Assembly: GCF_000471905.2 (NCBI RefSeq)
Contig: NW_006499751.1
Location: 4,766,426 to 4,830,425 of the forward strand
Origin: Amborella trichopoda
Lineage: Eukaryota; Streptophyta; Magnoliopsida; Amborellales; Amborellaceae
Length of the DNA stretch: 64,000 nucleotides
Reading direction: 5' to 3'
Below, piece by piece: positions 32,031 to 44,296 of this stretch (its first letter is position 1; each line of letters starts with the position of its first letter). The position numbers were made by a program, and so were the translations under genes. The notes beneath the pieces are model-generated. The model was not told where the DNA came from. It saw only the letters and a program-made list of their open reading frames with translations, and searched no databases.

Positions 32031-32043
32031 TGGTATCAGAGCA
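32031..32043 (+). promoter_or_regulatory. Primer binding site (initiator tRNA-Met type)
   Basis: TGGTATCAGAGCA directly after the LTR end, complementary to the 3' end of plant initiator methionine tRNA, the usual Copia primer. Confidence 0.85.
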
Positions 32044-32091
32044 AGGGTTTTCTTACTGCCCATAGGAATTTTATTTTCTTTTATTTGAGTA

Positions 32092-35000
32092 TTGTATTCG
32101 ATTTGGGAAGAGAAATATGACTCCCACACATTTATCTCTGAGATCCTAAAAACCGAAAGGGTCGATGGAACAAACTACTCTTCATGGAAGCACAAGATAG
32201 GCTATGTGCTTTATGAGAAGGATTTGGATGGGGTACTATCTGACGATCGTCCTCGGCATCCTAGAATAAATTCATCTCAAGAAACAAAAGACAAATGCTT
32301 CAGGGAAGCGTAGAGATATACGTGTTAGGCATATCCTACTTTGCTCAATGATTGACTCATACACATTTGAGTATGAGTCAATAAAAACTGTAAAAGACAT
32401 GCATGAGCGGCTCGAGTAAGAATACGTAGATTTAACTCTTATGAGGCAAGCAATGGCCATGAAAAAGGACAATGAACTGAAGATGGATGAAAGAGCAAAG
32501 ATATCGGATCATCTGCATCTCGTCCGTGTACTTCATAGAGAGATCGAGGCTACTGGCACATGATCTTTAGAATCAATGCAGGTGGTTCACTTGACGAACT
32601 CTCTCCCTAATTCCTGTGAGACTTTCATCACATCCCTCTCTGCCCAACAAACGGCTTCAAGATTGGAGGAGCTCATAACACTGCTCAAAGGAAAGGAAGA
32701 AATGAGGAACACATGCAAAGCACCGGCTCCAAGAGACATGGTCCATATAGTAAAATCTCAACCCATCTTTAAGCCTTATAAAGGGAAGGGTAAGAATAAA
32801 AACGAGAAGAAAGGTGAGGAAAATAATTAAGAGAGAGAGAATAAGAAAAGAAAAGAGACAAGAAATTGCTATGTATACAAAAAGGTGGTTCATATAACAA
32901 AATACTGTCGCTTCAATAAAAATCCTGAGGCCAACAAGGAAATTGCATATGTGGTCTTGGAAATGTTGCTAGCCGATCTGAAGGGAAATTCTTGATGTCT
33001 TGAATCAGGAGTTACGACTAACATGACAAACACCAAGGATGGCTTCCACACCTTCTATGGTTATAAAGTAGTCGTGAAAAATCGTCATGATGTTATCATA
33101 ACCAGTGATCTTGTGAATGAGCTTTACTCGATTGAAATAAAGGAATAAATTGCTTATGTCTAGTCTTCGAATGATGTAGATGTTTTCTTATGGCAAGCGA
33201 TTAGGGTTCATACATTTTAATGGAATGAAAAGATTAAGAAAAGATAGGATCCTTCAAAACTATAAGAGAGATCTATCAAAAGTATATGATCATATCTGTA
33301 AGGAAAACTAACAAAAAAAATTACACTGGGCTAAAACGAGCTTTTAACTTGTTAAAAGTCATTGGCTACCAAAAGCCGCAAAAAGTATTTCATCACTTTT
33401 ATCAATGAGAACTCGTGATATAGCCACATATACTTGATGCATCCAAAATCTGAAGCCTTCAAAAACTTAAACAATAAAAAGCCGAGGTAGAAAACCAAAC
33501 CAACTTGAAAATTAAAGTCCTACGGACTGTTGGAGCCAACAAGTACTCATTCGAACTCTTTAGGAACGTATATGTGGAGCATGGTATTATCCATCAATAG
33601 ACTATGCCCTACACACCGGAACAAAATGAAGTTGCCAAAAGAATGAATAGAACTTTAGATAAAAATGGTGAGAAATATGATGGGGCACATAAAACTCTCT
33701 TTAGAGTTTTGGGGAGAAGCAGTATTGACGGTCGGTACATCTTGAACTGCACTCCCACCAATGCTACTCTTCCTCACGAGATATTCACTGGTTGTATTTC
33801 ATCACTCGATCATCTAAGAGTATGGGGTTGCTCGGCCCATGTCCTTTTCCCATACTAAAATAGGACAAAAGTAGATCTTAAAACCATTAAAACCATATTC
33901 ATTGGCTACTTTAATCATGGTATGGGGTATGGAATTTACAACCTTCATAGTAAATCAGTTATTGAGAACCGCAATTTATTTGAGAATGAGTTCCTTGAAG
34001 TAAGAATTAGTCACAAACAAGCCAATCTCATTGGGGAGGCTAGTGGCATGGTTGAGAATCAAGAACATGAACTTGAACTCCAACCTAAAAGAAGCGACTG
34101 AGTCTCTAGAACACTCATGTACGTTGAAAATGTTTGCTTACATGTGGGAACACTATGAAAGAGTTGGGGATGAGCGAGATAATGAACTTTCAACTTACCA
34201 ATAAAACATAACATGTTTTGAAAATGACCATTGGGTAGAAGCCATGAAAGAAGAATACTTTTCAATGAACCAAATCCATGTGTAGGAACTAGTACCTCTA
34301 CCTCGAGACCATAAGGCAATAGGATGTAAATGTATTTTTTAAAAAAGTTGAACTCAAAGGAGAAATTAAAAAAATACAAAGCTAGGCTAGTATCAAAGGT
34401 GTTCACCCAAAATGAAGTAGTAGATCATGAGGAAACGTTCTCTCCAACAGCAATCTATTAGAATCCTAATAATCATAGCAACCCATTTTGACTTTGAGGC
34501 TCATCAAATTGATGGAAATACAGCTTTTCTAAAATGGGAATTTAGAAGAGGAAATTTATATGAAACAAACTGAGGGATTTGAAGAAAAGGGAAATGGAAA
34601 CCTAGTATGCAGACTTAACAAATCTCTCTATGGCCTAAAATAAACATCGCATCATTGATACATTAATTTTCAAGAAACTTTATCTTTGGCAGGATTCTCC
34701 TCAAATAAGGAAAATTACTACATCTATAAAAAGGTCAGTGGGAGTAATGTTGTGTTCATCTCTTAATATATGGATGATATAGTAATTATTAGTAGCTTTA
34801 TTGCTCTCGTGTCAGAAACTAAGAAAGTCCTTGCACAACACTTTGATATGAAGGATCTAGGGGAAGCCCCATATGTATTGGGTGTAAAAATAATAAGAAA
34901 TAGAAAAGATAACCATTCAACTTTCTCAAACTACTTACTTCAAGAAAAAGCTGGAACACTTTGAAATGGATAAATGCAAGCCCATGGCAACCTTGATAGA

Positions 35001-35660
35001 TAAGAGGATAGAGCTAAGCAATCAAATGTGCTCTATTGAAAAATAATGTCATGAGCATGATTAGCGAATTCCAATGCAACCTTGGGATTGAGCATTGGAA
35101 GGCGGTTAAGATAGTCCTAAGATACTTAAAAGGGATTGAGAATTACACTTTTACATATGGGGGAGTTACGATACGAAAATTGATATTCAAGAATATTCCT
35201 GTGCAAGTTACCAAAGAGATCTAGATGATGCAAAGTTTACATATGGACATGTATTCATATTTAGAGGAGGAATTGTTTATTGGAAATTAAAAAAACATGA
35301 TGTGGTAGCATTATCCACTATGGAGTCAGAGTATGTAGCATGTTGCGTGGCATCCAAGGAAGTTGTATGGATTAAGAAGTTTCTTAATTGGTTAGAGTTT
35401 GAGCCCATACGATGTGAGTGTGTGAGAAGCTTATGCGGCAACACGGTCATGATTTTCGTGTCCAAAGAGCTATGATTCCAAAAGAATTTCAAGCACATAA
35501 ATCCATGATTCTATCATCTGTGCAATGAGGTGAGATGTCGAGAGATCAAGATCAATTACATACCTACAAATGTAATGATTATAGACCCACTGACCAGGAG
35601 GTTGGCTGCAAATGGTTTTGTAAAACATGTGAGAGAGATGGGGCTGAGAGAAAGTGAGGA
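32092..35660 (+). pseudogene. Copia gag-pol, degenerate
   Basis: Gag: ILKTERVDGTNYSSWKHKIG near 32140, NSLPNSCETFITSLSAQQ near 32600, and KGKGKNKNEKKGEEN before a decayed zinc knuckle (about 32865-32920). Integrase: MPYTPEQNEVAKRMNRTLDK at 33604, DHLRVWGCSAHVLFPY at 33830. RT: EEIYMKQTEGFEEK-like sequence near 34550, YMDDIVIISS at about 34767, with FDMKDLGEAPYVLGVKI after it. RNase H: AVKIVLRYLKGIENYTFTYG near 35110 and GGIVYWKLKKHDVVALSTME with SEYVACC near 35290. Domain order is Copia. Numerous stops and frameshifts; much of the protease is not recognisable. Confidence 0.85.
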
Positions 35661-35684
35661 TGAGAGATTGTAAGGCCTTCAAAG

Positions 35685-35698
35685 GCCAAGTGGGAGAA
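35685..35698 (+). promoter_or_regulatory. Polypurine tract
   Basis: AAGTGGGAGAA immediately before the 3' LTR start TGTTGTTTATG. Confidence 0.75.
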
Positions 35699-37682
35699 TG
35701 TTGTTTATGTGGCTATTTAAGGCCTTATGAGATCATGTAATAAAATTTATATAGTGGAATATAAATTCAGTGGGAGTGTGGCCCTTTGTGGACCATAGTA
35801 AGGCAAATGTTATTTGCAGAAATTCAGACTTTGTTTGACGTAGGCAAGTCGAGTTGGAAAACACGTATTACCTGAAAAGAAATAAAAATTGATGAGGGTT
35901 TATATGTTATCCCTTGATGAGATTGGAGTGGCCTAGATGTATGAGCCAAGGGACAATGTGACCTTTGTGTGTGGTGGTTGATCTTTAAAGATGAGAGTTA
36001 ATGCCTCATCCTTAATCCATCATACGATATGTGCATATGATAGCCATATTGGGAAAGCGAGTCACCATAAAAAATGAAGCATGCAAATGTGTGAGAGATT
36101 AGAAGCATGCAAATGTGTGAGAGATTTACCCATATGCACCATAGAGCTTGGTAGCATCAGGTTTGTATGACCTTAGAACGCGTCTCAAGCGGGGAACCTG
36201 CAATCTATAGACTGGGATTATGTCCCATTGCCTATTAGCTAACTTTGGTAGCCCAATCATGAACTTTTGTCGTAGTCTGTGGGCCATGGAAACTGTTGGG
36301 TCAGTTTGAGGAAGCAAGAGTGGATTATAGTCCATAATAGAAGATGAAGTGCTTCAAAAATATTAATTCCTAGACCAAAGATCTTATTCCCATCAAAATT
36401 GTTTGGTTTTATTTATTTTGATGTTAATTAATTTTTGGAATGATTATTTGAATTTTTATAAATCTCTAGATATTTTATTTTTGTAAAATGAATTTATAAA
36501 TTAAGATAGATTCAATTTTTAGTATTTAAATAATATAAATAAATAAGATTTATTTACCAAATACTAAAAATCAATTTTCTTATTTTAAAAAATCAATCTA
36601 ATAGATGAGGGCTCAGAAGTGCCCATCAAGTCCCCATTGGGATGTGTGTGGGGCCCCCTATGATAGCCCTAGATGGCACAACCCACTTAAAGTGGGGAAT
36701 CCTTTTCAATATTGAGAACCACTTATTTAGGATATATTTCTTTGAGATATGTCTAGTTGACCGCGGTAATCTTGTTGACCAAGTCAATTAAAAACTATAT
36801 ATGTTTTACAGAGTCCTAAGGATATTGGACTTCTAAAGAGATATATGCATAAACAGATATTATCTAATATTTTTCATATATTTATATTTGATGGGATAAA
36901 GGTTTAGGAATCTGAAGGATAAAATTATGTACCATCATTTGAATCATAATGGTTGATCTAAAGAATGAATGACTCGGATCTCTCATTCCACAGGTCTCTT
37001 AAGATCAATAGGACATGGTCAGTTTAATAGAATGACTATCCCCAACGAATCTCTATCACATTGAAAAGACTATAAATAGGGGTCTCCTCACTTCTCATTC
37101 TCTACACAAAAATATCTCTCCCTCTCTAATATTCCTCTAGGGATGGCACACCACCCTCTGGAAAGTTCTCTCTCTCTCTCTTCAAGGCCTCAACTCTCAT
37201 AAAATGGAGATATGGGGCATACCCCCCATAAGAGACCATTCATAGAGGGACACCCCACTCGATAGATAAGGCATTGAGGCCTTGATCAAAATAGCTTATT
37301 TCTTTAATATTCTGTGACAGGACTTAGCCAGAGCTTTCCTATAGTTAGAAGATCTGGGAAGGTCCATTAAACTTAATGCCAATGGGGGAGGAGATTTGGT
37401 GTGGGTTGCTCTATGTCCGGTTGAGGTAATCTTCAAGCATCTTTACTTTTATGTTTTATAGTACATTCTCTTGTAATTTACTCTTCCTATATCATAATGT
37501 TCTTTCATTTATTCAATAAAAAAAAGTTGTAAGTAGTGGCAATAAGTGAGAATTGACTTGATTATTTATTTTCTTTTGGATTGAATTTATTGTAATTGGA
37601 CCATTGTAAGTATTTTAGTCGGTGTAAGAAATAAAAATTAAATATTGTATACATGTGCTAGATCACCTTTGTCGGCCTTTCA
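35699..37682 (+). repeat. 3' LTR of Copia element (1,984 bp)
   Basis: Begins TG after the polypurine tract and ends CTTTCA, like the 5' copy. It contains CTATAAATAGGGG at 37070-37082, a good TATA box, followed after about 60 bp by pyrimidine/GA-rich sequence, and ATTCAATAAA near 37515 for 3' processing. Unusually long for Copia, though long-LTR lineages exist. Confidence 0.85.
37070..37082 (+). promoter_or_regulatory. LTR TATA box
   Basis: CTATAAATAGGGG in the U3 part of the 3' LTR. Transcription would start roughly 30 bp downstream and read right, into the LINE fragment. Confidence 0.6.
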
Positions 37683-38509
37683 TGTGTTTGCTGAAATGAT
37701 TGGTTATGACATGGATAGGTACCCATAAAATATTTCGGAATGCCACTATTGGATGCTAAAGCACCAAGATTCCTTTGGGATCCAGTCATACACAGACATC
37801 AATATAAGTTGGATGCTTGGAAATCAAAGTTTTTATCTTTGAGGGTTAGATTAACATTGTTGAAATGAACTTTATCAAATTTACCGGTGTATTATATGTC
37901 CATATTTTGGAGGCCAAATGATATGGCAAAGAAGTTAGAAGTTGTTATGGGAAGATTTTGTTAGGGACACTTTGGGGAGGGTCGAAAGCTTATTTAGTGG
38001 CATGGGATAGAGTGTCCACGCCCATGAGAGATGGTGGGATGGGTATAAAACACTTGAGGCTAATGATTAGTGCTTTACTCACAAAGTGGTTGTGGAGATT
38101 CACACACGAGGGGAACCACTGTGTGCAGAAGTATGGTATGGATGCGGAGCACAATACACTAATATGACATGAAATTGTCGCAAATAGGTGTTTGTCAGAA
38201 ACTCCAAAGTGTTAGTTGGAAGAGGGGATGTGGCAACAAAAGTGACTGCGAGATAAACCTTTCAAATTTTAGTTTCTTGGGCTTTATTAAAAGGAATGTT
38301 CCAAGAGTGCCTGGTAAGTGATATCGTTTTTTCAAGTTGTTGACACAATAGGCAGACTGGTATCATACTAACTCAGTACATGCAATTTCTATTAATGTTA
38401 CGAGAGCGTTACTATTTTTCAGATAAAGATGATGTGGTTGTGGGGGAGCTATCCATTAAAGGAGTTTATCAAATCTGTGTATGGTTTTCCATTTTATGGT
38501 AAAGTGGAG
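37683..38509 (+). pseudogene. LINE reverse transcriptase C-terminal region
   Basis: Shows, across frame changes, GMPLLDAKAPRFLWDPVIHR, HQYKLDAWKSKFLSLRVRLT, LSNLPVYYMSIFWRPNDMAK and MRDGGMGIKHLRLMISALLT followed by KWLWRF. This is the ordered set of motifs downstream of the RT catalytic core in plant L1-type LINEs (YLG.PL, W....LS.GGR.TLI, LP.Y..S.F, GG.G...L...N.ALL.KW.WR). Confidence 0.85.
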
Positions 38510-39589
38510 TGTCACGTCCCCGCCCTTTGCCCCTTCCCATACTTGCCCGAGGATAGCAGGGTATGGGACCATGATCATAGGGTAGCGAATGCCACTCAGA
38601 TAGGAGTGCGCTTAACGCTTTTTAAAAGAATGAATCAAAGAAAACCACAAAAGAAAATAAAAAAACTCCAAATACAACCATCAAAAGCTGGGCAAACTAA
38701 AACCAAAATATTTACAAGAGCTCCAAAATTATTACAAATATGTCCAAGGCACTAAAGGCCCAACAATAGATACATAATCACAAAAACAAAACAACTATAT
38801 GGCCAAACTACTATCTAAAACCTACAATAAAAAAGAAGCTTCCTCGCCAAGGTTGGGGCTCCAACCACCAGCCGCGATCACCCAACCGTATGTCCTCAAA
38901 CCACAATTTATCACACTACATTGAAAAAAGTCAAATAGATGAGCTATGAAGCCGTGTAAGTAGGTCCAGATACCATGCGTCACAATTATATATAACAATG
39001 TGTCGTGAATGATCTTCTCAGGGATAAGCACTTACAATGCAAATATCATATGAATTAGCAATTTATCAAATCTTTCCATCACGAGCATCATATCAATCAT
39101 CATAACTATAACTCAACAAGCATAACAGGTATAAACTACATTACATTAACATGCAGTAACCAACTCACTCCCTAATTCCATATTTCAGAAGTAGGAGCCT
39201 TATTAATCGGGCCAAGTCAATCCTATTGTTTAGGACTTCTACCATCACTCAGGAGGGAACACAATGACAAGTGCGCGACCTACATTGTAATGCCTTCACA
39301 CGCACACACATAGTCCCAGTACACTTTGGGGCTTTTGATAGGCATTGGCCTTACAAGACACGAACCTCTCATGTGCCCTCTGGCGAAAGAGCGTTACACT
39401 ACCAAAGGGGTCCCAATGGATAGTGCCTCATACAAAAATTTGACGGGCACAACGTATCCCAACGCATATAATCATCCAAGCTCATATCCTATCATAGGGA
39501 ATTAGGGAAATATCTCAATTGCCGGCACAACTTTCTTATCAGATTAGATTACACTACCAACGGATGACCCATTGCGTAGTGCCACTTAT

Positions 39590-39775
39590 CAGAGCACATT
39601 CTTATCAGAGCACAGTTTTATCAAAGCACACACACATTCTTATCAGAACACTGTCCTATCAGAGCACATTCTTATCAGAACACATTCTTATTAGAGCACA
39701 GTCTTATCAGAGCACATTCTTATCAAAACATAATCTTATCAGAGCACGTTCTTATCAGAATACATTACGGCCATG
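39590..39775. repeat. Short array of TTATCAGAGCACATTC (16-18 bp units)
   Basis: About ten units of TTATCAGA(G/A)CACA(T/G)TC with small variations; a matching array lies at about 46865-47080 in the other LTR. The word TATCAGAGC also occurs in the primer binding site of this element class, possibly by coincidence. Confidence 0.85.
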
Positions 39776-39799
39776 CAATACGCTCAAAGCATGCCCACA

Positions 39800-40010
39800 A
39801 ACTCACATATCACTTAGATTGTTTCAGAATCATGCGCACGTATCACTTACATTGCATTTATCTCAGAATTATGAACACCTATCACTTACATAGCGTTTAT
39901 CTCAGAATTATGCACACATATCACTTACATAAATTTTATCTCAAAATTATGCACACATATCACTTACATAGCATTTATCTCAAAATTATGCACACATATC
40001 AGTACAGGAC
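39800..40010. repeat. 38-bp array, ATCACTTACATAGCATTTAT type
   Basis: Roughly five to six units of ATCACTTACATAGC(A/G)TTTAT plus CTCA(A/G)AATTATGCACACAT. It recurs at 42038-42190 and 47110-47330. Confidence 0.85.
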
Positions 40011-40209
40011 GTCTATCATAGTCATGTACATGTATCGTAACAGGGCATATCTTACAACATGCTTTTATATCATAACAGAGCCTATCTCATTATCAAGCAT
40101 CCTTATCACCACAGAGCGTACTTTAATGCACACGTCTGTCCAAAGGAAAACACAAATCATAAGACTCATTAAAAACATTCTTGAATTATTTTTCTAGTTT
40201 GAGAAGTGA

Positions 40210-41170
40210 ACACAGTCCACCTTTACGAGCATAATTTTCAAATCACAGAGAATTTCAGTATAAAAAAGCCATTTTTAAAGTAGACTCGACTCATTTTACA
40301 TATAAAAGTGGTTTGAACTCATTCTGGCATAATTTGGTAAGTGAACAATCTTATACAAAACATGTAACCGTTCTAGAAAAGTTCTTGCATTCACAACAGT
40401 GACATCTTCATAAAGAAAGGGGCATAATTTCAAAACCGCAGAGAATTTCGTTTCGATTCCAGAACCATATTTAAAGTAGACTCATTCATATTTCATTCAA
40501 ATTTGGTTTTGAGCTCATTCTGACATAATTCAATTAGTGAAATATCTTACACAAAAACATGTAACAGTTTTGGAAAAATTCTTACATTTACAACAGTAAC
40601 ATCTTTATAAAAAAAGGGCATAATTTCCAAACTGTTGGGAATTTCATTTCGATTCCCAAACCATATTTAAAGTAAGCTCACTCATCTTTCATTTAAAAGT
40701 GGTTTGAGCTCAGTTTGACATAATTTGTTCAATAAACCATTCAGTATAAAAACATGTAATGTTTTTGGAAAATTTCATGTCATCACTATAGTGACATTTT
40801 TACAGAAAAAGGGACATAATATTCAAACCACAGGGAATTTCATTTTGATTTCAAAATCATATTTAAATTAGGCTCACTCATATTTTATTCAAAAGTAGTT
40901 AGAGATCATTCTAACATAATTTGGTTAGTAAACTATTCCATACAAAAATATGTAAAGTTTATGAAAACTTTTTTGTCATCACTACAGTGACATCTTCATA
41001 GAAAAAGGGACACAACAATGAATTTTTTTTATATTTTCAAAACCATATTTAAATTAGGCTCACTCATCTTTTATTCAAAAGTGGTTTGAGCTCATTCTGA
41101 CATAACTTGGTAAGTAAACCATTCAATACAAAAACATGTAAAGTTTTGGAATTTCTTTTTACAATTCTGG
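40210..41170. repeat. ~190-bp tandem array, five units
   Basis: Units are recognised by CATTCTGACATAATTTGGT, ACAAAAACATGTAA, CATCTTCATAGAAAAAGGG and TTTAAAGTAGGCTCACTCAT. Copies of the first word lie near 40321, 40516, 40711, 40908 and 41091, a spacing of 183-197 bp. The size is in the range of plant satellite monomers. Confidence 0.85.
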
Positions 41171-41699
41171 CATGTTCTAGAAAATAAAGCATAACTTTTT
41201 AATCAAAAGAGATATTGATATGGAGTATTTTGCCTCTTAAAATAGACTCAAAGGGTACTTTTTCACAAAATTTCATAATCAACAGAGATAATTTCAGTAC
41301 TCAAACAATTACTCAAAGAGGAGTCACAATTCTAGAAAATAAGAGTGCATACCTACACAATTTCATAAGCATCTTTCCACAATCACATCCATATTTTCAT
41401 ACTTTAACAAACAAGGTGAACATTCATCAAACAAAGCATGAAACATGAGATCTTAGATTCATTTACAGTATTAAAAGAACGCCAATTGCACCCCAAAAAG
41501 CCAAGCTCCAAGGATGGGTTAAGGGTCTCAAGTCCTTAAGGCTAAGGAGGGTGGGCATAAGTGAGAGAGAGAGCAAAGACTTAAAGAAAGGTGAGAAGGG
41601 GTTAAAATAGGCCAAAGGGAGGAGGTGGCATCATGCAAAAGCTAAGTGGCATTTAGTGGCATATAAGTGGCATACACATGGCAGTCAAGAAAGGTCAAG

Positions 41700-42037
41700 C
41701 ATAGAAGTGCTCGGTGGCATCGCTCTTGATGGTGTCGCACACGGCGGCTTCACGCTCGGCGGTGTCGCGCACAATGGCATCGCACTCGACGATGTCCTCT
41801 CTATTGGATATGGCGGTGTCCACTCTGTTTCACACAGCGGTGTCCTCTCTGTTGCACACGGCAGTGTCCTCTCTGTTGCGCACAGTGGTATTCTCTATGT
41901 TGCATACTGTGTTATCCTCTCTGTTGCGCGTGACGGTGTCCTCTCTGTTGCACACGGCGGTATCCTCTCTGTTGCGCACGACAGTGTCCTCTCTATTGTG
42001 TACAACAGTGTCCTCTCTGTTGCGCACAGCGGTGTCC
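41700..42037. repeat. 24-bp array, GGTGTCCTCTCTGTTGCGCA type
   Basis: Units of GGTGTCCTCTCTGTTGCGCA plus CGGC/CAGT, preceded by related GGTGTCGCGCACGGCGGCAT units. Because the unit length is a multiple of three and stop-free, both strands carry long open frames (for example minus-strand REDTAVHN repeated every 8 residues). These are not genes. Confidence 0.9.
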
Positions 42038-42190
42038 TTACATATCACTTACATTGGATTTATCTCAGAATTATGAACACCTATCACTTACATAGCATTT
42101 ATCTCAGAATTATGCACACATATCACTTACATAGCATTTATCTCAAAATTATGCACACATACCACTACAGGACGTGTATCATAGTCATGT
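42038..42190. repeat. 38-bp array, second copy in 3' LTR
   Basis: About four units; its first unit directly follows the end of the first 24-bp array, marking the junction of the 2.2-kb duplication. Confidence 0.85.
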
Positions 42191-42369
42191 ACACGTATCG
42201 TAACTGGGCATATCTTACAACATGATTTTGTATCATAACAGAGCCTATCTCATTATCAGGCATCTTTATCACCACAGAGCATACTTTAATGCACACATGT
42301 ATGTCCAAAGGAAAACACAAATCATAAGGCTCATTAAAAACATTCTCGAATTATTTTGCTAGTTTGAGA

Positions 42370-43340
42370 AGTGAACACAGTCCGCCTTTACGAGCATAAT
42401 TTCCAAATCATAGAGAATTTCAAAATAAAAAAGCCATTTTTAAGGTAGACTCACTCATTTTTTATATAAAAGTAGTTTGAACTCATTCTGACATAACTTG
42501 GTCAACGAACAATCTTAAACAAAAACATGTAACGGTTCTAGAAAAGTTCCTGCATTCAGAATAGTGACGTCTTCATAGAAAAAGGGGCATAATTTCCAAA
42601 CCGCAACAAATTTCATTTTAATTCCAATAACCATATTTAAAGTGGACTCACTCATATTTCATTCAAAAGTGGTTTGAGCTCATTCTGACATAATTCAATT
42701 AGTAAAATATCTTACACAAAAACATGTAATAGTTTTGTAAAAATTCTTACATTCACAACTTTTAACATCTTTATAACAAAAGGGGCATAATTTCCAAACC
42801 CCAAGGAATTTCATTTTGATTCCCAAACCATGTTTAAAGTAGGCTCACTCATATTTCATTCAAAAGTAGTTTAAGCTCATTCTGACATAATTTGTTCAGT
42901 AAACCATTTAGTATAAAAACATGTAAAATTTCTGGAAAATTTCATATCATCACTACAGTAATATCTTCATAGAAAAAATGACATAATTTCCAAACCATAG
43001 GGAATTTTATTTTGATTTCAATATACTATTTAAAGTAGGCTCACTCATCTTTCATTCAAAAGTAGTTTGAGATCATTCTAACATAATTTGGTCAATAAAC
43101 TATTCCAAACAAAAACATGTAAAGTTTTTGGAAAAGTTTCGGTCATCACTAAAGTGACGTCTTCATAGAAAGAGGGACATAATTTCCCAACCACAAGGAA
43201 TTTTATTTTGATTTTACGAACTATGTTTAAATTAGGCTCACTCATCTTTTATTCCAAAGTGGTTTGAGCTCATTTTGACATAATTTGGTCAATAAACCAT
43301 TCAATACAAAAACATGTAAAGTTTCTGAAATTTCTTTTTA
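42370..43340. repeat. ~190-bp tandem array, second copy in 3' LTR
   Basis: Five units, with the landmark word near 42487, 42680, 42880, 43075 and 43275. Unit-by-unit order agrees with 40210-41170, so the copies arose by one segmental duplication. Confidence 0.85.
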
Positions 43341-43889
43341 CAAATCTGGCATGTTCTAGAAAATAAAGCATAACTTTCTAATCAAAAGAGATATTGATAT
43401 GGGATATTTTCCCTCTTAAAATAGACTCAAATGGGTACTTTCTCACAAAATTTCATAATCAACAGAGATAATTTCAGTGCTCAAACAATTACTCAAAGAA
43501 GAGTCACAATCCTAGAAAATCAGAATGCATACCTACACAATTTCATAGGCATCTTTCCACAATCACATCCATATTTTCATACTTTAACAAATAAGTAGAA
43601 CATGCATCAAAAAAAGCATAAAACATGAGATCTTAGATCCATTTACAGTACTAAAAGAACTCCATTTGCACTCCAAAAAGCCAAGCTCCAAGGATAGGTT
43701 AAGGGTCTCAAGTCCTTAAGGCTAAGGAGGGTGGGCGTGAGTGAGAGAGAGAGCAAAGACTTAAAAAAAGGTGAGAAGGGGTTTAAATAGGCCAAAGGGA
43801 GGAGGTTGCAGCATGCAAAAGCTAAGTGGCATTCAATGGCATATAAGTGGCATACACATGGCACTCAAGAAAGATCAAGCATTGAAGTT

Positions 43890-44296
43890 CTTGACGGCAT
43901 CGCGCTTGATGGTGTCGCGCACAGCGGCATCACGCTCGGTGGTGTTGCGCACGGCGGCATCGCGCTCGACGATGTCGTCTCTGTTGCACATGGCGGTGTC
44001 CACTCTGTTTCACACAGTGGTGTCCTCTCTGTTGTACACAGCGGTGTCCTCTCTATTGCGCACGATGGTGTCCTCTCGATTGCACACGGCGATGTCCTCT
44101 CTATTTGGCACGGCGCATCGCACTTGATGGTGCCGGGCACGGTGACATCACACTCGGCCGTGTCATGCACGGCGGCCTTGCACTCAGTGGTGTCCTCTTT
44201 GTTGTACACGGCGGTGTCCTCTCTATTGCACAAGGCGGCGTCCTCTCTGTTGTGCACGATGGTGTCCTCTCTATTGCGCATGGTGGTGTCCTTACG
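43890..44296. repeat. 24-bp array, second copy in 3' LTR
   Basis: Same unit as 41700-42037 with about 16 copies, ending at the LTR terminus. Confidence 0.9.

Larger units (their letters stand above)
31612..37682 (+). mobile_element. Ty1/copia retrotransposon with 2-kb 3' LTR and truncated 5' LTR
   Basis: A 422-bp segment (31612-32029) matches the last ~430 bp of the LTR at 35699-37682, including TGAGGCCTTGATCAAAAT, ATTCAATAAA and AGTCGGTGTAAGAAATAAA. The 5' copy ends CTTTCA and is followed by a primer binding site TGGTATCAGAGC; the 3' copy starts TGTTGTTTATG after AAGTGGGAGAA and ends CTTTCA. Left of 31612 the homology stops, so the 5' LTR has lost about 1.5 kb. LTR divergence is clearly visible, so this is an old insertion. 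The right flank is LINE sequence. Confidence 0.85.
38510..44296 (-). repeat. 3' LTR (5.8 kb) with internal 2.2-kb duplication
   Basis: Matches the 5' LTR over its whole length, but its repeat-rich half is present twice: 39839-42037 and 42038-44296. Each half has the order 38-bp array, ~190-bp array, unique GCCAAGCTCCAAGGAT block, 24-bp array. The minus-strand start is CGTAAGGACACC (TG changed to CG). Confidence 0.85.

Noticed and set aside
39590..39775. CRISPR-like look of short regular repeats
   Set aside because: Units are contiguous with no unique spacers, sit inside an LTR of a eukaryotic retrotransposon, and no cas-like gene exists.
41656..42225. Long open frames on both strands in the LTR arrays (also 43771-44351, 48741-49281)
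   Set aside because: They are generated by 24-bp stop-free repeats and by read-through into the 38-bp array; no protein family, and all frames are equally open.
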